Source: Pseudomonas viridiflava
Lineage (GTDB): Bacteria; Pseudomonadota; Gammaproteobacteria; Pseudomonadales; Pseudomonadaceae
Direction of reading: 5' to 3'
NCBI RefSeq assembly: GCF_900591205.1
Contig: NZ_UUPU01000014.1
Coordinates: forward strand, 186,001-250,000
Length of the DNA stretch: 64,000 nucleotides
Positions 1 to 6,432 of this stretch are shown piece after piece. Under the pieces are notes generated by a model that did not search any database, was not told the origin of the DNA, and saw nothing but the letters and a program-made list of their open reading frames with translations. The first letter of the stretch is position 1, and each line of letters starts with the position of its first letter. The translations under genes were made by a program, and so were the position numbers.

Positions 1-42
1 CGGTTCGGGCTTGTTAGGGTTGTCGTTGAGCTTCGGCCCTCG

Positions 43-317
43 TTACCAGTCATAGTCATATCCGACAAACCAACCACGCTTGGCTAGTTGTTCAGTTACG
101 TCATGACGCCCGCTTCACCAGAAAAGCCAGTGGTGTCTGGATGGTAAATACCTGCCAGCGACACCATCGACACCTCGGTCTCGCGGTCGAAGTACGATAG
201 AAAATGCCAGCCGCCAGTTGTACTCGCCACGTGTGGAAAATTGATCGCAGCTTTGCCTGTTATGTAGTGCTCGCGTGAGACGCGTTTGAGATCAAAATCA
301 AAGAGCGGCTGCCTCAT
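43..317 (-). pseudogene. Hypothetical island gene, probably frameshifted near its 3' end
   Basis: An intact 73-codon frame runs from the ATG at 317 to a stop at 96, ending E-A-G-V-M-T. In the next frame, directly after this point, the sequence reads D-V-T-E-Q-L-A-K-R-G-W and ends G-Y-D-Y-D-W with a stop at 43-45. This looks like the natural continuation after loss of one base near 111-113, so the ancestral protein was probably about 90 aa. The ATG overlaps the TGA of the preceding gene by 4 bp, which suggests translational coupling. No family recognised. Either a real frameshift or a sequencing error would explain the pattern. Confidence 0.45.
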
Positions 318-523
318 GGGAGCTTTTTGAGCCGGGCTAGACCTTGCTTGATATGGCCGGCGTTCTCGCCGATGGTCTCAAGGGCGCCACGGACGTTATC
401 TCCAACGTCTGCATGACCGTGAGCCTCGACGTGAAGGGTTAATTCCATCAGCGCTGCCTCTAGGGCGAGTTGGTTTTGGTACATCCTTTCAAGCACATCC
501 GACAACGAGTATTCCTTAGGCAT
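314..523 (-). CDS. Small hypothetical protein, 69 aa
   Basis: The start chosen is the ATG at 523, because a good GGAG ribosome site lies 8 nt before it. The frame stays open upstream to 619, but that extension has no such site. The protein begins M-P-K-E-Y-S-L-S-D-V and is predicted to be helical and acidic, with no membrane segment or signal peptide. It overlaps the next gene by 4 bp (ATGA), so the pair probably forms a two-gene unit within the island cargo. No function can be assigned from sequence alone; a small partner or immunity-type protein is possible but unsupported. Confidence 0.45.
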   Translation of the reverse strand: MPKEYSLSDVLERMYQNQLALEAALMELTLHVEAHGHADVGDNVRGALETIGENAGHIKQGLARLKKLP

Positions 524-804
524 TGATGTGATCTCCTTCAGGGATGCTGAGCATAGCGCAGGATACGAAATGGTTAGGTGCCTCGCGGACAAATCCAGAG
601 GCTCATCAACTTTGAACAAATCATTGATCGCGTCCCCCTAACTCTGTGCAGATTGCCTATAGCCGAGTTTTTTCCTAGGGAGGTTAGACACTAGCAGTTC
701 ACTATTGCGCATACCTCGAAATACCTTCTGATCTCCATCCAGAGATTCGATATAGTCGGAAAGTGCCTTGGCGGTGGCCAAGCCTGGTTATTGAGAAGGA
801 CTCA

Positions 805-1602
805 TTACTTACTCTGCTGTTTGTGCCGGGCATACATCACAGCGCTGCCACCGGAAGCATTACGAGCCTGAAGCTCGAAGGCGTGCGGGTAGCCGTTGAT
901 AAGGTCACTCAGCTTTTTGTAGCCATGAGTCCTGGGATCGAAATCTGGCCGCAGCTTCGTGATATTCGCGCCAAGCGCGCCTAGGTGTGCCCACCCATCC
1001 TCGTCAGCAATGTCGTCGAGGATCTTGGCTATGAATCCCACAGGGGCTTTGGGCTTTTTAAGCGGCTCAGCCTGCGTGGCTACACTGGGCTCGCTGGTGC
1101 TGGTAGCGGATGTCTCGGATAGCTCACTTTTGGGGAGGGGAAGGGCATCCTCACGTAGCAATTCGATGTAAACGAACTTGTCGCAGGCAGCCACGAACGG
1201 CTTCGGTGTTTTCTCTTCACCGAACCCATATACCGTCAGTCCCTCTTCACGCAGGCGAGAGGCGAGGCGGGTGAAGTCGCTGTCACTGGACACTAAGCAG
1301 AAGCCGTCAAAGCGTCGGGTGTACAATAGATCCATCGCATCAATGATCAATGAGCTGTCGGTCGCATTCTTCCCTTTGGTGTAGGCGAACTGCTGGATGG
1401 GCTGGATGGAGTGATCCAGCAGCACTTTCTTCCAACCGGCTAGCTGTGGGCCAGTCCAGTCGCCATAGATGCGCTTGACGCTGGCAACACCGAATTTGGC
1501 TATCTCTTCGAACAAACCTTCGACGATTGCTGCTGGGGCATTATCAGCATCGATTAAAACTGCCAAATGCTTCTGTGCATTGGTGGGTGTGTGTGTGGCC
1601 AT
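805..1602 (-). CDS. NYN-domain (PIN-like) putative RNase with OST-HTH/LOTUS domain
   Basis: This 265-aa protein has an N-terminal NYN/LabA-type domain (about residues 10-155). The acidic positions expected of PIN-like metal-dependent RNases are visible: I-D-A-D-N (D18, D20), D82 in T-D-S-S-L and S-S-D-S-D-F (D107, D109). A linker rich in Ser, Pro and Thr (about 155-185) leads to a C-terminal OST-HTH/LOTUS-like winged helix (about 190-260), a domain linked to RNA binding. The architecture is a known one for bacterial DUF88-type proteins and predicts an RNA-cleaving enzyme; the substrate is unknown. The gene stands alone on the minus strand, with a Nudix remnant just upstream and small hypothetical genes downstream, inside the island. 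Confidence 0.8.
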   Translation of the reverse strand: MATHTPTNAQKHLAVLIDADNAPAAIVEGLFEEIAKFGVASVKRIYGDWTGPQLAGWKKVLLDHSIQPIQQFAYTKGKNATDSSLIIDAMDLLYTRRFDGFCLVSSDSDFTRLASRLREEGLTVYGFGEEKTPKPFVAACDKFVYIELLREDALPLPKSELSETSATSTSEPSVATQAEPLKKPKAPVGFIAKILDDIADEDGWAHLGALGANITKLRPDFDPRTHGYKKLSDLINGYPHAFELQARNASGGSAVMYARHKQQSK

Positions 1603-1605
1603 GGA

Positions 1606-1797
1606 TCATCCTTGAGTGAAAGCACTGCACACCAACGTATGTGCTATGCAACGACTTATGAAGCGCACCTCAATACCTGTGTCCTCGCAACGCTCGCGTA
1701 CCGCCGCTGCCTCGAAAGAATCGTCATCCTTCAGCTTTCCGCCAGGCGTCGACCAATAGGTCATGCCCGTCAGAGCACTGCCTGAAACCGAATTTTA
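1606..1797 (-). pseudogene. Remnant of a Nudix hydrolase gene
   Basis: On the minus strand a frame of about 62 codons, closed at both ends (TAA at 1795-1797, TGA at 1606-1608), contains a recognisable Nudix box. It reads W-S-T-P-G-G-K-L, then F-E-A-A-A-V-R-E-R-C-E-D-T-G-I, fitting the G-x5-E-x7-R-E-x2-E-E-x-G core with one Asp for Glu. The strands normally found before the box and most of the fold after it are missing, so this is a fragment of a roughly 130-aa enzyme. An internal ATG at 1764 would give only 52 aa. Nudix enzymes hydrolyse nucleoside diphosphate derivatives. The fragment ends 4 bp from the start of the NYN gene, as if a later rearrangement cut it. Confidence 0.55.
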
Positions 1798-1885
1798 AAA
1801 AGCAGCAGTCGAGTGTTTGGCTGATTATCAATAAACGCGCCGCTAAACGCTTTTTCGTTATCCTGCTCCGCTCCGGGGATGACGA

Positions 1886-2536
1886 CTAACCAATGACGTC
1901 CAATACCTCGTTTCCCTTCATCCTGCGAACTTCCAGTACATAGTCGGCAATGTTAGGAACGGCATAATCGACAACTAGCTCGACAACCTTCTTCTTAGGC
2001 TTGCCCGTGCGCGTAACAGGATAGTCCACGATTTTACAGAAGATCTCCGTGCCGCGACGGTGCGGCATGGGCCAGGTATTGCCCGAGTTCATGTGACACA
2101 GCCAGATGGCTTCGGCATAGGCCGGGATGAAGGTCGACGAGTCGAGGGTCAGGACATCATGTTCGAGCTTGCGATAATCGCGAGCGCCAAGCAGGCCGTG
2201 GAGGCGCTGCTCCTCGGCCCAGAAGAAGACTTTGCCGTTGATCAACTCATACCATTGACGTGGTGTCGTCCCGCCCGTGAGTGCTGTAATCAACCGGCCT
2301 TCAGGCATGGGTTTCTGATCACGCAGTACAATACTGGAGGGGTCGCCTGACTTCACATCCATTTTCTGCCCGCGATGCTCACTCTCATATCGAGCGCGCT
2401 CACCATCTGCCACTGCCAAGTGATCCAGAACTGCCGTGGTACTCATCAGTCCGCGTGTGCGAATACTGTCCCAGGCTCCGCGTTCGGCCATGTGATAAAT
2501 GCGAGGGTAAAGCTCTATCAGCTTTTCCAGATCCAT
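1886..2536 (-). CDS. Putative ADP-ribosyltransferase-fold protein (DUF7002/DarT-like), third gene of nucleotide operon
   Basis: This 216-aa soluble protein starts 3 bp after the stop of the kinase-PurA fusion, so it is the last gene of a three-gene operon. Near the N terminus, Y14-H15-M and I-R-T-R-G-L resemble the first motif of DarT/KptA-type ADP-ribosyltransferases (a Tyr-His followed by an I-x3-G-L turn). K-V-F-F-W at about 102-106 fits the middle strand, and V-V-E-L-V-V-D-Y-A-V-P at about 184-194, with E186, fits the catalytic-Glu strand. I believe it belongs to the family now called DUF7002, but cannot check this. The reading as an ART is inference from motif order. If active, it could modify nucleic acid or protein with NAD as donor, or bind a nucleotide product. 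Confidence 0.5.
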   Translation of the reverse strand: MDLEKLIELYPRIYHMAERGAWDSIRTRGLMSTTAVLDHLAVADGERARYESEHRGQKMDVKSGDPSSIVLRDQKPMPEGRLITALTGGTTPRQWYELINGKVFFWAEEQRLHGLLGARDYRKLEHDVLTLDSSTFIPAYAEAIWLCHMNSGNTWPMPHRRGTEIFCKIVDYPVTRTGKPKKKVVELVVDYAVPNIADYVLEVRRMKGNEVLDVIG

Positions 2537-2539
2537 GTG

Positions 2540-4213
2540 TTATCTCCTGTCCGAACGTGCAGTCCAGTTGCGTCGATCGATGAGAGAGCGTAGATCGCTA
2601 GCGCCGGGGTCTCTGGAAAATCGGGTATTGATAAGCGAGACAGGCGCCTGAGAAACGCGCTCCAGCTCCTCGACAAATTTGATTGTGTCCGGATCAAGCT
2701 GCTCGAACCTGCGCGCCTTGCTATTGGATGACTTCAAGTAATCGGCAAACGTCAGGACTATGTCTGTCGGAGCGTTGAGGGCGCATGCTCTTCGGAACTG
2801 ATCCCATTCGAACCATCCTACCCGCCGGCTGCGCTTGGTGGTGGAGGTTTTCTCTGCGGCGTTCAACGCCTTGGCTTCAAGGCCTGCGAAAGCTGCGATG
2901 TCATCAAAGCTCGTCGCATGTTTAAGCGTCCCGGAAGTATGCCCATCCTCACCATCTGGGTCGCCTACACGAATTGGCATCGGGCGAATGACCATCAGAA
3001 TTTTGCGGATCCTACTCGGCGATATTCCTGCCTCAGCCAGGCATCCTGCAACGTTCGTATCTCTGGACGTCACGTGAGGATAATCTCCGTGAAAGATACT
3101 CAGCCCGCTGCCCTGAGTTCCCTCCAACAAAATGGAATGACCGTTGCGGTAGGCTTCTTCCAAGCGGTCTGAAGTGCAGCCGTGATAGTTGCCAGGAGTG
3201 CCGACGTACGGGCGGAGCTCTTCTACATCTCTTGCGAGCCGAATATCTCTGCCCCTGCTCAAAATACGTCGAGCAGCGGCTGCTCCACTTCCGCTTCCTG
3301 TGGATGCAATGGTTGAAACCAGATGCCCACCCCTCTCTGTCCCGATATCTTCCTCCTCAATGATGGTGGCCTGGGGATCAATGAAAAGTCGATCTTCGTC
3401 GATACCGCACTCCTCGATTTCCTTCAAAAGCCCTGACAAATGAATCGTCATGCCAGGGCCGAGAAGTAGTCGCGCCGTTACGTCCCGCGACCCAGAAGGC
3501 AGATGGTGGTAAGTGTAGGGGCCGGCAGAGCTGGCTACTGTGTGTCCGGCATTGGGCCCACCGACACGAATCATTACGTCGTACTCGCGCGCAAGGTAGG
3601 CGACGATGTTGCCCTTACCCTCGCTGCCGTACTGCCCGCCGATTAGCACATCTACGCATCTGATTTCAGGCGGTGTATACAGATGCAAACGGGCGGCAAC
3701 CCGCACGAGTGTGTCATTTGAGTCCGAGCGTTCGGTGTAAACACGGACGTCGGCATCATCTTTCAGCGCCTGGATATCTGCCTGATCCCTGAGCTGATTA
3801 ACCTCGTCATAAGGCAAAGGATTGGTTTGGCCCTCTATTCGCTCTGCATAACGTCCTTGGAGCGTAGGGTCGCTTGCGTAGAGGTGCACATGCACAAGGT
3901 TTGCTCCGAAGACCTGTCGAAACTGTAGTACCTGCGCCAGCGTATTCAGGTGATCCACGACTAGCGGTCGGTCATCATTCTCCTGCCCACATACTGCCTG
4001 GGTTTCCCGGAGCATCCATTGATCAACGTCCTTTGCTCCATATCGACGATCAAGCATGTCGGGTCGCGCCATGCCAAGGCGCCACTCGGGATCATCAGTG
4101 GTTCGTCGATCGTAAACCACGGCGAAGCCGAATTCCTTCACCAACAAGCTGGCCAATCCACTCTTGCCGCTACAGGTCTTGCCACTAATCACTACGATCT
4201 GCCGAGTTTCCAT
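2540..4213 (-). CDS. P-loop kinase fused to a PurA/PurZ-like adenylosuccinate synthetase domain with Ser at the catalytic Asp site
   Basis: This 557-aa protein has two parts. Residues 1 to about 180 are a P-loop nucleotide or small-molecule kinase (Walker A G-K-T-C-S-G-K-S at 11-18; possible lid R-Y-A-E-R at 121-125). Residues about 185-557 match adenylosuccinate synthetase: G-Q-Y-G-S-E-G-K-G (193-201), G-G-P-N-A-G-H-T (218-225, His224 retained), E-G-T-Q-G (364-368), H-G-D-Y-P-H-V-T-S (375-383) and R-R-V-G-W (463-467). The catalytic Asp of PurA (D13 in E. coli) is Ser197 here. The guanine-recognition segment T-K-L-D reads T-F-A-D (488-491). Both changes recall PurZ, the phage enzyme that makes 2-aminoadenylosuccinate from dGMP. 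The host's housekeeping PurA is expected elsewhere. The gene lies 3 bp from each neighbour in the operon. Substrate and role are inference. Confidence 0.8.
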   Translation of the reverse strand: METRQIVVISGKTCSGKSGLASLLVKEFGFAVVYDRRTTDDPEWRLGMARPDMLDRRYGAKDVDQWMLRETQAVCGQENDDRPLVVDHLNTLAQVLQFRQVFGANLVHVHLYASDPTLQGRYAERIEGQTNPLPYDEVNQLRDQADIQALKDDADVRVYTERSDSNDTLVRVAARLHLYTPPEIRCVDVLIGGQYGSEGKGNIVAYLAREYDVMIRVGGPNAGHTVASSAGPYTYHHLPSGSRDVTARLLLGPGMTIHLSGLLKEIEECGIDEDRLFIDPQATIIEEEDIGTERGGHLVSTIASTGSGSGAAAARRILSRGRDIRLARDVEELRPYVGTPGNYHGCTSDRLEEAYRNGHSILLEGTQGSGLSIFHGDYPHVTSRDTNVAGCLAEAGISPSRIRKILMVIRPMPIRVGDPDGEDGHTSGTLKHATSFDDIAAFAGLEAKALNAAEKTSTTKRSRRVGWFEWDQFRRACALNAPTDIVLTFADYLKSSNSKARRFEQLDPDTIKFVEELERVSQAPVSLINTRFSRDPGASDLRSLIDRRNWTARSDRR

Positions 4214-4216
4214 GCG

Positions 4217-4756
4217 CTACATCTCCCAGATTCCCATTATTTCATCCGCAATTTGAGACGGGGTGTACCTGTCCGTGTCGAGAATTTTGTCCGCAAAACC
4301 TGAGAGCGAGCGGGCGCTCTGCTCGTTTGGATGCAACACATCGTTTCTATATTCGTTCAGGCCTGTTGCACTACGCTCAGCGTACCTACGCTCCAGGACA
4401 GACTCGGGCGCGATGATGTGCGCGTGCTTTACTGCCTTGCCGAAACGGAGTCTGAACAATTCAACCTGCCGGGGCTTGCGGACGGCATCCAGTAGCCAGT
4501 TTTCGACGTCTGGCCGAGTTTGAATGGATGGGTTTGCTACGGATTCTATGAGCCAGGAGAAATCGGTGGCCTTGTCGAAAGAATCGCCGAGTTCTTGGAG
4601 GTTATGACGATCAAGTGGCTCGCCCTTTGAAACTAGGTGCGCACGTAGAAAGGAGCCGCTGCTTATCGGAACAAAACCATAAAACTCTTGGAGCGCAGAG
4701 GAAACCGACGTCTTGCCACTGGCCATTGGGCCACTTAAGAGAAGTAGTCGCTTCAC
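4217..4756 (-). CDS. P-loop nucleotide/small-molecule kinase, first gene of nucleotide operon
   Basis: A soluble kinase of about 179 aa with Walker A G-P-M-A-S-G-K-T directly after the first beta strand. The likely start is the GTG at 4756, which leaves the usual eight residues before the P-loop and has an AGGGA upstream. A TTG at 4816 would add 20 residues. The last third holds H-A-H-I-I-A-P-E-S-V-L-E-R-R-Y-A-E-R, which parallels the kinase half of the next gene, so the two kinases look like paralogues. The fold resembles dephospho-CoA, adenylate or shikimate-type kinases; the substrate cannot be told. It is followed after 3 bp by the kinase-PurA fusion. A nucleoside monophosphate made by the PurA-like domain would be a sensible substrate, but this is inferred from context only. 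Confidence 0.7.
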   Translation of the reverse strand: MKRLLLLSGPMASGKTSVSSALQEFYGFVPISSGSFLRAHLVSKGEPLDRHNLQELGDSFDKATDFSWLIESVANPSIQTRPDVENWLLDAVRKPRQVELFRLRFGKAVKHAHIIAPESVLERRYAERSATGLNEYRNDVLHPNEQSARSLSGFADKILDTDRYTPSQIADEIMGIWEM

Positions 4757-4981
4757 GTTTTGACGATCCCTGTCTAGCGAAACCAATATATCGATGAAGC
4801 GTAGCTCAGTTGGCAAGTTTGACCGGGATTTCGTGGATCATAGCCAGGCATAAGTTTGCTGAGTGCGCAATAAATGGAACTGATCCGATGATAACTAAGA
4901 GGCTCGTGATGGCATTTTGATTGTGCATCCTATTTGACCTTGCCATGATGTCTAGCCAAGATTTTTAAGGGATGAGGCTGG

Positions 4982-5557
4982 ATGGAAATGACTTCTCTCA
5001 GGCTGCTTCACCGCAGCATGATTTCAATTGGCAGCGACATGCAGCAGTTCTTGGTCACCACGGGCGCCGCGAGCTTCGATTGTCTATTCTCGACCCGTGA
5101 CACCCCCTTCGTACTGACGCTTACCGCCCGTGGCGAAACTAGGGGTTTCTTCCGTTTCGAGGTGTTCAACGGCTACAGAATCAGGGACTACTTTGGTGAT
5201 ATGTATGGCGACCTGGTTGCGGTACTCAGGTCGGACGGGACGAGTGGTGAGCTGTTGAAACCCAAGGATTTCCTAGAACAACTGAACCAGGCCATTCCGA
5301 CTCAGGCGACCGTCCGAGCCAACCCCAAACCTTCAGAAATTGTCCGCTTGCGTCCCGATATCATAGAGGATCGTGAGAAACCGTATTTCAATGCATGGAT
5401 CTATTGGAAGGAGGACAGCGGTCGACGCCCAAGTGAGGAGAACCAGCATAAGACGCTTTTACTACTCGGGCCTGAGGCCGCGCAGCACAGTAGAGAGCGA
5501 AATGCGTCATCGCGATGGAGTGCTATCGACACTGGCGGGGCTTGGGAGGCCTCTTAA
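4982..5557 (+). CDS. Hypothetical protein, possibly DUF6037 family
   Basis: A 191-aa soluble protein transcribed away from the nucleotide operon, with 165 to 225 bp between the two starts, so they could share a regulatory region. The N-terminal half looks like a mixed alpha/beta domain. The C-terminal stretch N-Q-H-K-T-L-L-L-L-G-P-E-A-A followed by N-A-S-S-R-W-S resembles the conserved tail I associate with DUF6037, but I cannot verify the match. No catalytic motif, signal peptide or membrane segment is visible. An alternative ATG lies two codons into the frame. Function unknown; its position makes it a possible fourth member of the neighbouring system. Confidence 0.5.
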   Translation: MEMTSLRLLHRSMISIGSDMQQFLVTTGAASFDCLFSTRDTPFVLTLTARGETRGFFRFEVFNGYRIRDYFGDMYGDLVAVLRSDGTSGELLKPKDFLEQLNQAIPTQATVRANPKPSEIVRLRPDIIEDREKPYFNAWIYWKEDSGRRPSEENQHKTLLLLGPEAAQHSRERNASSRWSAIDTGGAWEAS

Positions 5558-5812
5558 GGCGCCACAATGTTCCCTCTATCGCGTGTTTTTCTGTGAAGTA
5601 AGATGCTGTACTCGCTGCGGTGCCAGTAACGTTTCGACTAATGGCCAACGGGTTGGATCAACGCCGAGACAATCGTTCTGAATGATGATACTGCGAGGGA
5701 CGTGGTCAACTATTCTGCAGCGATATGTCACTGCTCCACATCCCAAGCATTCGAAGTGCTTTCTGGTGTTGTTGAGAGCTTGGTGAAATAGGATCGAGCG
5801 GAGCCTGTTTGG
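5558..5812. other. Intergenic stretch without a supported gene
   Basis: Short open frames exist on both strands. One, on the minus strand at 5576-5839, would encode 87 aa with a C-L-G-C pair; another, on the plus strand, contains C-T-R-C-G. Neither has a convincing start site or known family. The region may hold remnants of a decayed gene. Nothing can be called here. Confidence 0.3.
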
Positions 5813-6079
5813 ATGACTATCAGCATCGACAGCAGCCAAATGCTGTGGCCTGATGGCGATCGGGCCGATTTAAACGAGGAGAGCGTCATGGAGTTCGCGG
5901 AGCCGATTCGCCATCACGCTGAGCGAGTATTTGGGTGCAAAGTAAAGGCTGCGGTGTGGATGATGCATCCAAGAGCTGTATTTGAAGGCCTCAGTGCGCT
6001 GGGTTACGCCCAGAGCGACTTAACGTATCAGCATGTAATAGAAGAGCTAGAGCGAATCAAGCATGGGTTCGCATGCTGA
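5813..6079 (+). CDS. Orphan MbcA/ParS/Xre-type antitoxin (DUF2384-like toxin-binding domain)
   Basis: This 88-aa protein ends with a region typical of the MbcA/ParS/Xre antitoxin C-terminal domain. It reads A-V-W-M-M-H-P-R-A-V-F-E-G-L-S, then a Y-Q-x-V-I-E-E-L-E-R-I-K-H-G-F ending, matching the pattern of a W-L-x2-P segment followed by a closing L-x-R-I-x-H-G helix. Such antitoxins normally neutralise a RES-domain toxin encoded immediately downstream. No RES gene, nor any gene, follows here for about 350 bp, and the usual N-terminal HTH is short or missing. It may be a solitary antitoxin (anti-addiction role), a remnant of a lost pair, or a regulator. Start at 5813 or at the ATG at 5889. Confidence 0.55.
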   Translation: MTISIDSSQMLWPDGDRADLNEESVMEFAEPIRHHAERVFGCKVKAAVWMMHPRAVFEGLSALGYAQSDLTYQHVIEELERIKHGFAC

Positions 6080-6432
6080 TTTAATCTCCAGATGAATGGC
6101 TGTGCTACAGCGTTGTAGCATCTGCATTTGGCTTTCGGTGCAATCATCAATCAGGCCAAGCTAACTTAAACGCTTGGCCCTCGGCTCTAGGATCTGGCCG
6201 GCCTGAAGCTTGCGATCACGGGCCGACAGTTCTCTGCCGACGGCTCTCTAAAGACATCGTCGTCGGTCTTCATTCGTCCTTGGAGGAGCGGTGGCCAGGG
6301 GCAGCAAACCAGCGTGACACGAAGCTCATTTGTCCTGATCAACCTCCCGCCCGGCCTTAAAAATTATGCTGCCTCAAGGACGCTGGTATTTACCAAAGCT
6401 CTTTGATCGAGGCCGTCCGCACCGCCGGTGCA
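6080..6432. other. Non-coding island stretch with two perfect hairpins
   Basis: No supported gene. Two inverted repeats are visible. One is TGCTACA (6103-6109) with TGTAGCA (6114-6120), a four-base loop. The other is GGCCAAGC (6154-6161) with GCTTGGCC (6172-6179), a ten-base loop. Neither is followed by a clear T-run on the plus strand. They could end transcription of the antitoxin gene, form a small RNA, or mark where a toxin gene was lost. Confidence 0.4.

Noticed and set aside
636..705. Possible integron attC site: core-like GTCTAAC and GTTAGGG (minus strand) about 57 bp apart, and another core-like site at 13-19 that would frame the two small genes as a cassette
   Set aside because: The inner L boxes do not pair convincingly and the last base of the GTTRRRY core does not fit. 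No integrase of integron type is seen. Not strong enough to call, though worth checking with an attC covariance model.
4799..4815. GTAGCTCAGTTGG, identical to a tRNA D-arm consensus, on the plus strand
   Set aside because: No acceptor, anticodon or T arm follows in register, and the bases lie at the possible start of the first kinase gene. Taken as chance similarity.
5576..5839. Minus-strand 87-codon frame with C-L-G-C, and an overlapping plus-strand frame with C-T-R-C-G
   Set aside because: Each has only one Cys pair, no good start and no partner motif, so zinc-ribbon or transposase readings are not supported.
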